DNA from: Desulfarculales bacterium UBA696
GTDB lineage: Bacteria; Desulfobacterota; Syntrophobacteria; Syntrophobacterales; Syntrophobacteraceae
Direction of reading: 5' to 3'
Assembly: GCA_002298995.1 (NCBI GenBank)
Contig: DBMO01000071.1
Span: 1-30,894 of the forward strand
Length of the DNA: 30,894 nucleotides
Under the pieces are notes generated by a model. The model searched no databases. It was not told the origin of the DNA and saw nothing but the letters and a program-made list of their open reading frames with translations. Shown piece by piece: positions 7,486-15,544 of the stretch (the first letter of the stretch is position 1; each line of letters opens with the position of its first letter). The position numbers and the translations under genes were made by a program.

Positions 7486-9969
7486 ATGCATTCAGGTTCA
7501 GTAAACGCGGCACTGTTGCTCTCTTCCTATCTCGGAAACGAACACGACAAAATCGGGCACGGCATTGCGAACTCAGACTTTGCGGGAGAGCTTGGCAAGC
7601 TTTTACCGCAAAACTCCGCGACCTCCGATACCGTGGCTGCCGAAAAAACCGAGGCCAAGAAGGCCGATGCGACCCAATCGGCCGCCACGTCAACCGATGG
7701 CACAGCTGTTGCCGCGGGCGCCCTTAAAAAGAATTCGGTGGGCTCGGTACGGAAGAAATCAGCATCCCAGACCCCGGAACAACGGCTTGAAAATGTAAAA
7801 ACCCAGACGAAAACCTACAAAAAGGTCTTTATTACCAACCCGCTCGCTTTGGAATCGGCTCTGGCCGAGCTCGGGTATCCCGCGGAGACAATCAAGGCAT
7901 GTAAAAGCTTGCAGAATCAGGATGGATGGATTTCTCTCAAAGACCTAAAGGACCTTATTTCAAACAAGGGCATGGCAACGGAGACTCTGGGCCAGGGACA
8001 AATTTCAACTGCCCGCGTCCAGGCGCTCCTCTCCTCGATCGTGCAAAAGACAGAAGCTTCCGGAACAAATATCGGCCGAACTTTCGAGGCGGTAAAATCC
8101 AGTATCGCGTCAGTTGTTCAGCAGGAATCGGCCGGCGTTTTCAACATCGACGAATTTCGTGCCTTGCTCGACGGGGTATTGCAGCAGGCAAACAATGCGG
8201 AAGCTCTAAAGAAGTCAGCGACCGCCTCGTCGGGAACTTCTACTGAAGGGGCATCGGAAATAGCGCTGCAGGCCGCAATAGCGCCGAAGCAGGGGCAGAC
8301 CGAAAGCCTCGCATCCAATATTCTCCCGTCTTTTTTATCCCAAAATTCAGATGAGTCGGGGAAAGGAAAAAAGCAGGACACGAGCGCGAAAGTTTCTTCC
8401 GACAGCGCACCCCAGAGTACAAACATTACGCAAGACACGCCATCTTTAGACAAGATTGTCCCTGGAGCAGAAACTTCCGCTGCGGTACAAAGCGCTACAG
8501 CCCAGAAAATAGTTGCCGCGGAAAATAGCCAGGCAAAGGCGGCACTCTCTTCCGGCGCAATCTCGGAAAATAGCGGACAAAATGTTGCAACGGACACTTT
8601 CGCGGAAGCTCCGCAGGAAGAGCCTGCCTTGAAGACCGAGCCTTCCGCCGCCGCTTCACAGGAAACCGGAAAAGGTGCCGGGCAAGTTGAAAAGCGGCAA
8701 GATCTCGCTGCGCTCGCTCAAGATTTCGGTGCGACAATCGTGTCGGTGAGTAACGACAAGCAGGCATCCCAAACCACGGAGGCGTTGCCTCAAAGTGATT
8801 CCCGCGACGCACCGTCGGTCCAGGGGCAAAACATCTCAGCCCTGGCAAAGGAAGCAGTAAAGAATGCCGATGAAGGGATCTCGACCATCCAACAGCAGAC
8901 CAGGACAAATGTATCGGAAACCGCACCCGGCACGGATCGAATAATCACTCAGCAGTCCGAAAACACCCAGGAACAACCCTTACCGGACTACAATGCAAAC
9001 CGCTCGGTGGGCCTTGCCTCGGGCCTTCGCGACCAGGCGCATGCCGCCTCGGCTTCCGGGCAATTCAGCGAGACGCTCGAGGCTGCAAAATCCGGCACCG
9101 ATGCCAAAGCTGCTGATAATCGAGAAAGCGCTGCAACCGCGAAGACCGCCGCCCAAGGGACCTTGAGCACCGCCGGAAAGGATACAGGCGCCGCAGCGGC
9201 ATCGGTTATAAGCAAGCTCTCCTCCGGAGATTCGGGAGCAAGCGGCGCTCAATCCGGCGAAAGCGGCTCGGCCGGCCAGGGCCGGCAGGGACCGGGAGGG
9301 AATGCGACGGCACAGGCCGCCGTGGTTCAAGGCGCCCAGGAAGGGAGTGTCGAAAATGAAATTTCCGTCCAGAGCCGTGAATTGGCAGGTATGGCAAAGA
9401 CTGTCGAAAAGCAGCTGAAGTTGGGTGATTCCGCCCCTGATTCCGCCCTCTTCCAGAGTGCTTCTCAAAGGGCGGCCGAAGTCCGCATGGAAGTCCCCAT
9501 TTCGCAGCAATCGTCCGGCAGCAACCTCAACTACAACCAGCCCGGCGACATGGCCGAAACAATCGAAAATTGGCGGGCGCAGTACCGGGGAGTTGGCGGA
9601 CAGCAGCTCATACTCGAACTCGAGCCGGGGCAGTTCGGCAAGGTCAGCATCAAGGTGGGTGCAAATAGGGACGAAGTTTCCGCCATGGTCTTAACGGAGA
9701 ATGAATCCGCGAGGCAGGCAATACTGCGGAATGCGCCGGAACTGCGGCAAAGTCTGGATGACCAGGGGCTTATGCTCGGCAAGTTCCAGGTTGACGTAAA
9801 CGGGGAGAAGGCCGGCAGTGGGAACTCCTATACCGGCAGACAAACCCCGGAAGGCCAAACATCTGACGGCAGGGCGGAAAGAACGGGCAAGACCGCTGGA
9901 CGGCCAAGGCCGAAGCCGGCTTACATACGCAGGGGCAACGGCCTTTCGCGGGTCAGCATTTTCGCCTGA
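7486..9969 (+). CDS. fliK: Flagellar hook-length control protein FliK
   Basis: This 827-residue protein has a long disordered Ala/Ser/Gln/Glu-rich middle, as is usual for the ruler part of FliK. The C-terminal Flg_hook domain lies around residues 700-775 and is recognisable from QQLILELEPGQFGKVSIKV and RQAILRNAPELRQSLDDQGLMLGKFQVDV. FliK measures hook length and switches the export gate from hook to filament substrates. Residues about 115-250 hold a helical segment with two degenerate EF-hand-like loops (NQDGWISLKDL and AGVFNIDEFRALL), which is unusual for FliK. The extreme C-terminus is basic. A GGGGA precedes the ATG at the normal distance, and a sigma-54-like promoter is found upstream. 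Confidence 0.88.
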   Translation: MHSGSVNAALLLSSYLGNEHDKIGHGIANSDFAGELGKLLPQNSATSDTVAAEKTEAKKADATQSAATSTDGTAVAAGALKKNSVGSVRKKSASQTPEQRLENVKTQTKTYKKVFITNPLALESALAELGYPAETIKACKSLQNQDGWISLKDLKDLISNKGMATETLGQGQISTARVQALLSSIVQKTEASGTNIGRTFEAVKSSIASVVQQESAGVFNIDEFRALLDGVLQQANNAEALKKSATASSGTSTEGASEIALQAAIAPKQGQTESLASNILPSFLSQNSDESGKGKKQDTSAKVSSDSAPQSTNITQDTPSLDKIVPGAETSAAVQSATAQKIVAAENSQAKAALSSGAISENSGQNVATDTFAEAPQEEPALKTEPSAAASQETGKGAGQVEKRQDLAALAQDFGATIVSVSNDKQASQTTEALPQSDSRDAPSVQGQNISALAKEAVKNADEGISTIQQQTRTNVSETAPGTDRIITQQSENTQEQPLPDYNANRSVGLASGLRDQAHAASASGQFSETLEAAKSGTDAKAADNRESAATAKTAAQGTLSTAGKDTGAAAASVISKLSSGDSGASGAQSGESGSAGQGRQGPGGNATAQAAVVQGAQEGSVENEISVQSRELAGMAKTVEKQLKLGDSAPDSALFQSASQRAAEVRMEVPISQQSSGSNLNYNQPGDMAETIENWRAQYRGVGGQQLILELEPGQFGKVSIKVGANRDEVSAMVLTENESARQAILRNAPELRQSLDDQGLMLGKFQVDVNGEKAGSGNSYTGRQTPEGQTSDGRAERTGKTAGRPRPKPAYIRRGNGLSRVSIFA

Positions 9970-10110
9970 TCCATCAGGGCGAGAAACCCGAAGGCACTTT
10001 TAGCCGTTAATACAAGAACTTAAAGCGAAAGTCCCTGACCCGGACTTCCGCCCGGGACGAACTCACCAATCAAGGGGCCCGCCAAGTTCAGCAGCAATCG
10101 CAATCAACCC

Positions 10111-10698
10111 CTATTTCTTCTTTTTTGCAGGCTGCTTGGCCGCCTCGGTCCCGGGCGATTCGGGCTCGGGCTTTTTTGTTTCAGGCGCTTGAACTGGCGC
10201 AACTGCCACGGGCGCCGCTTTGGGGGCTTCCGGCTTTTCCTGCTTGAAGGTCTCCATTAGCCTTTTAAACTGCCGGGACTGCTCATGGATAAGATCCTGC
10301 ATTTGTCCCGTGAGTTCCTTGTGTTCCACCTTCTTTTCTTCAGCCAGCAGGGTCCGAAGATGCTTTATCGTTTCCTTCTGTGAAGTGACCTGCTCCTTTA
10401 ATTCTTCGTATTTCCGGATCAAGTCCAGGTGTTCGCCCCTGGGGACTCCGCCAATCAAGGCCAGGTATGTGGAAATGGATTTTTGATAATCTTCCTGGCT
10501 CTTTTTCATAACTTGCAGCAAGTCGATGCTGCCCTTTGTGAGTTGGTCAAGGCCGCAGGCTTTCTGAAAAAAAGCGGTCATTTGGTCAAAACCGCTTAAG
10601 CCCTGCCGCATCCAGACCGAAAAATCGTCCAAACCTCTTCGGCTCTCTCCCTGCTTCAGGAAGAAGTTCCTCCAGAATTCGACAAAATCCATATCCAT
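10111..10698 (-). CDS. PhaE-like / phasin-type PHA granule protein
   Basis: This 195-residue protein has an N-terminal amphipathic helical region (FVEFWRNFFL, VWMRQGLSGFDQMTAFFQKACGL), a segment YLALIGGVPRGEHLDLIRKYEELKEQV resembling the conserved part of PhaE and Bacillus-type PhaR synthase subunits, then a coiled coil to about residue 145. It ends in a Pro/Ala/Lys/Glu-rich tail closing with AKKKK, as in many granule-associated phasins. The ATG at 10698 has AGGAGG eight bases upstream. It lies in the PHA locus on the opposite strand to phaC. It may be an accessory synthase subunit or a granule coat protein, and the sequence does not separate the two. Confidence 0.65.
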   Translation of the reverse strand: MDMDFVEFWRNFFLKQGESRRGLDDFSVWMRQGLSGFDQMTAFFQKACGLDQLTKGSIDLLQVMKKSQEDYQKSISTYLALIGGVPRGEHLDLIRKYEELKEQVTSQKETIKHLRTLLAEEKKVEHKELTGQMQDLIHEQSRQFKRLMETFKQEKPEAPKAAPVAVAPVQAPETKKPEPESPGTEAAKQPAKKKK

Positions 10699-10785
10699 CT
10701 GTCATTCCTCCTGGTATTGCTGGAATCTTTTCGCGAGGCCAGGTGTTTGTCCTGGCCAAAAGTGGTGGGCCGGCGATGGCCGGAG

Positions 10786-10801
10786 GCGCACGATCGTGCG
10801 C
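10786..10801. repeat. Perfect 16-bp palindrome
   Basis: GCGCACGATCGTGCGC is a perfect inverted repeat without spacer, about 90 bp upstream of the PhaE-like start. It could be a dimeric regulator site, but no regulator is identified. Confidence 0.5.
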
Positions 10802-10928
10802 GGCCGGTGCGCTTGGATGAATGGAGTGAACACCGCTCGGGCCAGGAGCACTGACGAAAAACAGGGCCGACGAGTAATCCCTAATTCCCGGGTGGGAGAT
10901 CTCTGGACTGCTGCGCTACCCTAGTGCC

Positions 10929-11027
10929 GCTGATTCAAAACCGAAGGACCCGAGGGAGGGCTTTCCAGAATCAGCAGGCTTTTTCATCTGCCATGAGACC
11001 GGTATCCCGGAAAGCCCCGTATTTTTT
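10929..11027 (+). other. Interleaved inverted repeats ending in a T run; possible RNA element
   Basis: GCTGATTC (10929-10936) pairs with GAATCAGC (10968-10975). GGGCTTTCC (10958-10966) pairs with GGAAAGCCC (11009-11017), followed by six T from 11022. The arms interleave, so the two stems are alternatives or form a pseudoknot. This may be a small RNA 3' end or an antisense element facing the phasin transcript. Confidence 0.3.
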
Positions 11028-11050
11028 CAGCGGCGACACAGAGGAGTCGA

Positions 11051-11320
11051 TTAAGACCCCTGCTGGCCGGCGAAGAAAGATTCTACTTTCGTGAAGCCTT
11101 CATCTACGGCCTTCTTGAACTCTCCACGGCCCTTCTTGAGCGATTCAACCCAATCGCTCAGGGCTTTCTTTCCATCATTCGGGATCCAGGTGGCCTGTTC
11201 CATGAAGGCGCCGACCATCTTTTCGGTTTGTTCCTGCAACAGAACCATTGCATTAAATGTGTTGTCGAAGGTGGTCTTGTTGAATTCGATCATCTGCTTG
11301 GTCAACCTCAGTTGGTCCAT
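11051..11320 (-). CDS. Small phasin-like PHA granule protein (paralogue 1)
   Basis: This 89-residue, largely helical, amphipathic protein has no signal peptide. It aligns over most of its length with the 92-residue protein encoded at 16761-17039: both share Q-x-x-x-x-K-Q-M-x-x-x-N-K, FDN, MV-x-x-QEQ-x-E-x-M, a W-x-P-x-DGKKA-x-x-x-W segment and FKKAVDEG. Phasins coat PHA granules and are short helical proteins, and both copies lie in a PHA locus. The ATG at 11320 follows GGAGG. A consensus-like promoter and a palindromic PhaR-type operator precede it. The phasin call rests on context and helix character more than on a sharp family motif. Confidence 0.7.
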   Translation of the reverse strand: MDQLRLTKQMIEFNKTTFDNTFNAMVLLQEQTEKMVGAFMEQATWIPNDGKKALSDWVESLKKGRGEFKKAVDEGFTKVESFFAGQQGS

Positions 11321-11395
11321 GCTCTAAACCTCCATTTTTATGTGTGTTGAGTCGGAAAGCCACAGTGGAATGGCGGATGACAAAAGATGAGCACT

Positions 11396-11423
11396 AATAT
11401 AGTCGCGCTGAAAAGGAAGTCAA
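11396..11423 (-). promoter_or_regulatory. Sigma-70 promoter of the phasin-like gene
   Basis: On the minus strand, TTGACT (11423-11418), a 16-nt spacer and TATATT (11401-11396) make a near-consensus promoter about 70 nt before the phasin start codon. Confidence 0.7.
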
Positions 11424-11429
11424 GGTGGT

Positions 11430-11444
11430 TTGTGCATTGCACAA
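11430..11444. promoter_or_regulatory. Candidate PhaR operator palindrome
   Basis: TTGTGCATTGCACAA is a perfect 7+1+7 inverted repeat, six bases upstream of the phasin -35 box and about 95 bp upstream of phaR. PhaR regulators are known to bind TGC/GCA-rich palindromes at phasin and phaR promoters, so this site fits autorepression and phasin control. Confidence 0.65.
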
Positions 11445-11488
11445 TTCTTTTTTCTGGCTTAATCTTGCCCTCAGTCTTATAATTCCAA

Positions 11489-11516
11489 TTGACCTTTCTG
11501 CAATGTGTCATAAATT
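11489..11516 (+). promoter_or_regulatory. Candidate promoter of phaR
   Basis: TTGACC (11489-11494), 16 nt, TAAATT (11511-11516). It ends about 20 nt before the phaR start. Confidence 0.45.
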
Positions 11517-11537
11517 CAGGCCAAAAGGGAGACCCAA

Positions 11538-11993
11538 ATGGCTAAAAAGGTTATTCTCAAAAAATACGCGAACAGGCGAATCTACGATACGGACAAAAGC
11601 GCCTACATAACTCTGCAGCAGGTATCGGATATCATAAAGGACGGCCGCCAGGTCGAAGTAATCGATGCCCAGACCCAGGAGGACGTGACCTCCTTTATCC
11701 TCACCCAGATTATCGTTGAGGAGGCGAAAAACAATAAAACCCTTCTCCCCGTCCCGCTGTTACACTTGGTAATTCAGTACGGAGACGGGATATTGAGTGA
11801 GTTTTTTGAAAAATACCTCGAAATGACTATAAGAAACTACCTGGCCTATAAAACAGCCTTCGACGAACAGTTCAGAAAATGGCTCGAAATGGGAAGAGAT
11901 TTTTCCACTCTTGCACATAAGACGGTCCCCGGCCTTGCGCAGTGGAAATCATTCATGGATATGTTTTCAACGGTCGAGAAAAAGGCGGAGTAA
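11538..11993 (+). CDS. phaR: PHA synthesis regulator PhaR
   Basis: This 151-residue protein has the strongly conserved PHB/PHA accumulation regulator N-terminal DNA-binding domain: KKYANRRIYDTDKSAYITLQQVSDIIKDGRQVEVIDAQTQEDVTSFILTQII (residues about 6-60). A shorter C-terminal region (about 75-150) matches the second PHB_acc domain in position. PhaR binds both PHA and DNA. When granules form it leaves the DNA and lets phasin be made. The start ATG has GGGAG six bases upstream. It is divergent from a phasin-like gene, with a palindromic operator between them. It is somewhat shorter than the ~180-residue Ralstonia protein, the difference being in the tail. Confidence 0.95.
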   Translation: MAKKVILKKYANRRIYDTDKSAYITLQQVSDIIKDGRQVEVIDAQTQEDVTSFILTQIIVEEAKNNKTLLPVPLLHLVIQYGDGILSEFFEKYLEMTIRNYLAYKTAFDEQFRKWLEMGRDFSTLAHKTVPGLAQWKSFMDMFSTVEKKAE

Positions 11994-12424
11994 GACTTAA
12001 GAAAATTTAAGGGATCTTGGAAGTTTAAGTATTTAAAAGATTTTGGGTTTTTTGGAATCCAAGGAATACGGGAATTTTCAGGATCCAAAGCAATTTCAGA
12101 AACTCAGATCTAAGTGGCGGGTAATTACCGAACACACCGCCGTTTCAGGTCAAAAGCGGTTCCTCCCGGCCTTTTGGCCCTCAGTTGTCCGCAATTTCTC
12201 GTCTATCCTCGAAAATGAGCTTTTTTTCTCTATCTTCGTCCCGCCTCTTGATTTCCGGGCATCGAGTTCTTTTATTTCGGGGCATGTGGCCCAAGATTCA
12301 AGATTTCGCTACGCAATTCAATTCGCTTGGCGCAGCTCCGATTCCCTGATGCAACTATGTCCGGGCCTTCGTATCCTTCAAGCCGCGTGTTTCAGCAGAA
12401 CCTAAAAACAAGCGATTTTGGATT
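11994..12424. other. Gene-free stretch between phaR and the ketoacyl synthase gene
   Basis: No coding frame is supported. The left third is AT-rich with AATCC/GGATTT-type words like other gaps. A weak CTTAA/TTAAG hairpin follows the phaR stop. No clear promoter for the downstream genes could be picked. Confidence 0.5.
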
Positions 12425-13402
12425 ATGAAGAATTCCATCATTTTCTCAACCGGCAGTTATGTGCCGGAAAAAGTCGTTTTTAATGAAGAACTGACTCATT
12501 TCCCGGCTTCTTCCCTCCCACTGATAGCCCAGAAGACGGGGGTCAAGTCCCGGCGGCATTCATCGGAGAACCAGTGCACCTCCGATCTGGCCCTGGAGGC
12601 AGCCCGCGCCTGTTTGGCGAAAGTAGATTTTCCCGTGGAAAATATCCAGGGAATCATTCTTTCAACCTCATCTCCGGACCGCATCCAACCGGCCACGGCC
12701 ACCCGCGTTCAGCACGAACTGGGGGCCCGCAATGCTTTTGCACTCGACATCAATTCCGTGTGTTCGGGCGCGGTCTTCGGCATCAGCCTTTCCGATTCGC
12801 TCATCAAGTGCGGCAAATACGAAAACATCCTCTTCATAGCGGCCGAGATGTATTCGAAAATACTCAACAAGCAGGATTTCAGCACCTACCCGTATTTCGG
12901 CGACGGATCGGGGGCCCTGCTGCTAACCGCGGCGGATACGGACCGGGGGGTAATGCATTCACGCCTCAATACGGACGGGAGCGGCAGGGACGCCATCTGC
13001 GTTCCGGGGGGCGGGACGATGATGCCATTCGATAAGATCGTCAATCCACGGATGGCCTACTTCAGGATGATCGGAAAAACCGTATACAACTTTGCGGTCG
13101 AGAAGGGCACCGAGACGATCCTGCAGATCACCGCCGAGGCCGGCGTCAAGATCGAGGACGTGGACCATTTCATCTGCCATCAGGCAAATATCAACATCCT
13201 CGATGAAATTGCCGAAAGGATCGGCTGTCCCCGCGAAAAGTTCATAATGAACCTCGACCGCCACGGCAACACGGCAAGCGCCTCCGTTTTGATCGCGCTC
13301 GATGAAGCTCTGGACAGCAAAAGAATTCGGGAAGGCGACCTGGTCGCCCTCGTTGCATTTGGCGGCGGATTGTCATGGGGAGGCAATCTGATCCGCATGT
13401 AG
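12425..13402 (+). CDS. 3-oxoacyl-ACP synthase III (KASIII/FabH-like)
   Basis: This 325-residue thiolase-fold enzyme carries the complete KASIII triad: Cys113 in DINSVCSGAVFG, His252 in FICHQANINILDEIAERIG and Asn282 in HGNTASASVLIAL. The 30-residue His-Asn spacing equals that of E. coli FabH (244/274). FabH-type enzymes condense an acyl-CoA with malonyl-ACP to a 3-oxoacyl-ACP. The C-terminal GGGLSWGGNLIRM is typical. The ATG has only a weak GGA ahead of it. It is followed by an ACP gene, a PHA synthase and an SDR reductase, which suggests that it primes a dedicated ACP-bound chain for PHA rather than serving housekeeping lipid synthesis. That role is inferred from context. Confidence 0.9.
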   Translation: MKNSIIFSTGSYVPEKVVFNEELTHFPASSLPLIAQKTGVKSRRHSSENQCTSDLALEAARACLAKVDFPVENIQGIILSTSSPDRIQPATATRVQHELGARNAFALDINSVCSGAVFGISLSDSLIKCGKYENILFIAAEMYSKILNKQDFSTYPYFGDGSGALLLTAADTDRGVMHSRLNTDGSGRDAICVPGGGTMMPFDKIVNPRMAYFRMIGKTVYNFAVEKGTETILQITAEAGVKIEDVDHFICHQANINILDEIAERIGCPREKFIMNLDRHGNTASASVLIALDEALDSKRIREGDLVALVAFGGGLSWGGNLIRM

Positions 13403-13468
13403 GCAAATTGTTACCCTGTTCATAGATCCATCGCATCAAAGATCAAAAGCATTGAAGGAGATGACCCC

Positions 13469-13705
13469 ATGAACGAACTTTTTGTCAGAATCCAGGACGG
13501 AATAGTGGAAATTTTACCTGCGGCCGCCGGCTTTCAACTCCAACCCGAAACCTTCCTGAACGAGATCCCCGAATGGGATTCCATGACGGCGGTGAATTTC
13601 AAAATCTTCCTCGAAGAGGCCTTCGGCGTGAGGATTCCCGACGAACTGCTGGAAGGAGAATCAAGCCTGCGCGACGTAATAGAATTCATCAGAAGGACGG
13701 ACTAA
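13469..13705 (+). CDS. Acyl carrier protein, translationally coupled to PHA synthase
   Basis: This 78-residue protein has the acidic four-helix ACP pattern. The phosphopantetheine attachment Ser38 lies in PEWDSMTAVNF, a D-S-M variant of the usual D-S-L, at the start of helix II. FLEEAFGVRIPDELL and LRDVIEFIRR form the later helices. The ATG follows a strong AAGGAGATG. Its TAA stop shares one base with the ATG of the PHA synthase gene (TAATG), so the two are translated together. Housekeeping ACPs normally sit between fabD/fabG and fabF, so this is a specialised ACP. It would be expected to carry the 3-oxoacyl or 3-hydroxyacyl intermediate made by the neighbouring enzymes. Confidence 0.9.
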   Translation: MNELFVRIQDGIVEILPAAAGFQLQPETFLNEIPEWDSMTAVNFKIFLEEAFGVRIPDELLEGESSLRDVIEFIRRTD

Positions 13706-15372
13706 TGAATCCAACGAAAACGCCCGTGGATCCTTTCGGAGTTGCGAACTCATTTCAGAAGGCCACTGAATACTGGTTGCTGAACAGTGTTGACTATGGG
13801 GACATGCTGCTCAAACTGGTCTCGAATCTCCAGGCCGCCGCCTCGGATGAGTTGGGCCCATTGCTTGCCGACAGCAGTAAATGGGCAAAACCGGAGGAGG
13901 ACTCCGAAACCGCCTTTCTAAACCTCGTGAGGAGGCAGTCGAGGGTCCTTCAGAAGATCCATGCGGTAATGGGCGGTTGGGCCAGGGACTACGTGGGCCG
14001 CGCCGAGGGGATCTCGGAGAAGGAGAAGCAATGCTCGGCCTTCTGGATCGGCCAGATGCTCAACTGTCTTTCGCCCGCCAATTATTTTTGGACCAACCCG
14101 TCGGCGGTGCAGAAGTTTATGCGCACCAAGGGCAGAAGCATAGTTGCCGGCTATGAGCACTGGCTGAACGATGCAAATAGTGGCGATATGGTAAAGATTG
14201 CCGATCGGGATGCGTTCAAGGTAGGCGAAAATCTCGCCACCACCCCGGGGCAGGTCGTATTCCGAAACCGCATCATGGAGCTGATTCAGTACTCGCCGAC
14301 AACCGACACAACCTTCAATATCCCGATCGTTCTCATCCAGCCGTGGGTGAACAAGTTCTACATCTTCGACCTGACCGAGGATAAGAGCTTCGTATCATAC
14401 CTCGTAAACCAGGGCTTCACGGTCTTTGTCACAAGCTGGAAGAACCCATCCCCGGAGATGCGTGACACCACATTCGAAGATTACATGCTCCGCGGCGCGC
14501 TCAAAGCGGTCGAAGTCGCAAGGGAAATCTGCGGCGCCGAACAGGTCCACGCAGCTGGATACTGCATCGGGGGGACCGTACTTTCCTCGCTTATGGCATG
14601 GCTGAACCGGGACCCCAACCGAAACGGCTCATTCCCGATCCGCGATTTCACCCTCTTCGCCTCCCTGGTCGATTACTCCTCACCCGGCGAACTGGGCGTC
14701 TACGTCAACGAAGATTCGGTTGCGGCTATCGAGAAACTGGTCAAAAAGGTGGGCTACCTGGACAAGAAGTACATCTCGGCAGGCTTTCGCCTCCTTCGGC
14801 CAAACGATCTCATCTGGCGCTACCACGTCCACAACTACCTGCAGGGCGAGGAGCCGCCAAAATCGGATTTTCTCTACTGGAACAGCGATGCGACCCGCTT
14901 GCCGGCCGCCATGTGCACCTGGTTTTTAAAGGAACTCTACCTGAAAAACCAGCTCATCGAGGAGGACGCGATCGTTTTGGCGAACCGCCCGCTGAGTTTG
15001 CGGCGAATCGAACAGCCGGCCTACATAATCGGCGCGGAACTCGACCATATTTGCCCCTGGAAGGAGACTTTCAAGACGACTCAACTGCTCGGCGGCCCCG
15101 TAAGGTTCACCATGGCCGGCGAAGGCCATATCACAGGAATTGTGAATCCGCCCTCCCCGAGGTCCAAGCGCAAGTTCTGGACCGGCGAGGTCAACGGAGA
15201 GTCGAACCCGGAAGAATGGCTCGCCCGACAGCCGGAGCGCACCGGCTCCTGGTGGACCGATTGGGTGGAGTGGCTATCAAAGGACAGCTACAGGAAAGAT
15301 CCCCCGCCGATTGGCAGCAGCAAATATTGCCCGCTTGAAAAAGCCCCCGGAAGCTACGTGAAGGAAGAATAG
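13705..15372 (+). CDS. phaC: Poly(3-hydroxyalkanoate) synthase (PhaC, class I-like size)
   Basis: This 555-residue protein starts at ATG 13705, overlapping the ACP stop; open codons further left lie in the ACP gene and are ignored. It is an alpha/beta-hydrolase-fold synthase with the PhaC box AAGYCIGGTVLSSL (nucleophile Cys287), Asp447 in GAELDHICPWK and His475 in GEGHITGIVNPP. Spacings of 160 and 28 residues closely match Cupriavidus PhaC (319/480/508). The N-terminal domain contains the usual LNCLSPANYFWTNP motif. It polymerises (R)-3-hydroxyacyl-CoA at the granule surface. The full-length N-terminal domain argues for class I/II rather than the shorter class III subunit, although a PhaE-like protein is encoded nearby. 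Confidence 0.95.
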   Translation: MNPTKTPVDPFGVANSFQKATEYWLLNSVDYGDMLLKLVSNLQAAASDELGPLLADSSKWAKPEEDSETAFLNLVRRQSRVLQKIHAVMGGWARDYVGRAEGISEKEKQCSAFWIGQMLNCLSPANYFWTNPSAVQKFMRTKGRSIVAGYEHWLNDANSGDMVKIADRDAFKVGENLATTPGQVVFRNRIMELIQYSPTTDTTFNIPIVLIQPWVNKFYIFDLTEDKSFVSYLVNQGFTVFVTSWKNPSPEMRDTTFEDYMLRGALKAVEVAREICGAEQVHAAGYCIGGTVLSSLMAWLNRDPNRNGSFPIRDFTLFASLVDYSSPGELGVYVNEDSVAAIEKLVKKVGYLDKKYISAGFRLLRPNDLIWRYHVHNYLQGEEPPKSDFLYWNSDATRLPAAMCTWFLKELYLKNQLIEEDAIVLANRPLSLRRIEQPAYIIGAELDHICPWKETFKTTQLLGGPVRFTMAGEGHITGIVNPPSPRSKRKFWTGEVNGESNPEEWLARQPERTGSWWTDWVEWLSKDSYRKDPPPIGSSKYCPLEKAPGSYVKEE

Positions 15373-15422
15373 CGGGGCGGGTTGTGGGTGTAAGTTATCA
15401 CGAAATTTTGATAATTCGGCAT

Positions 15423-15482
15423 TGAATGTGGGCAGGCTTTCCAGCCTGCCTCCTTCATCCGTGTCCACATTCAGTTTTTTTT
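15423..15482 (+). terminator. Two-layer hairpin with T run after phaC
   Basis: An outer stem TGAATGTG/CACATTCA encloses a GGCAGGCT-ttcc-AGCCTGCC hairpin and is followed by eight T at 15475-15482. It may end or attenuate transcription between phaC and the reductase gene. Confidence 0.65.
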
Positions 15483-15544
15483 GCACCTAAACTTTTATGG
15501 ACCCCATGGCCGCTTTGGCCTTCAGGGCGGGAGGATTGCGGAGA

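Larger units (their letters stand above)
10699..11050. other. Gene-free stretch rich in inverted repeats
   Basis: No protein gene is seen. It contains a GGCCAGG/CCTGGCC hairpin (10737-10757) in the leader of the PhaE-like gene, a perfect 16-bp palindrome and an interleaved pair of inverted repeats ending in a T run. The last two are listed separately. Confidence 0.6.

Noticed and set aside
8980..9510. Long minus-strand frames opposite fliK
   Set aside because: They mirror the codon bias of the low-complexity FliK middle; composition is unlike a real protein and there is no start signal.
10737..10757. GGCCAGG/CCTGGCC hairpin as a terminator
   Set aside because: It lies in the leader of the PhaE-like gene and has no T tract in that gene's direction.
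13573..13704. N-terminal extension of phaC by 44 codons
   Set aside because: It overlaps the ACP gene in another frame; the extra residues are not PhaC-like and the ATG at 13705 is coupled to the ACP stop.
14598..15338. 246-codon plus-strand frame inside phaC
   Set aside because: It is an Arg/Pro-rich shadow in a second frame of a gene whose catalytic residues are all in the phaC frame.
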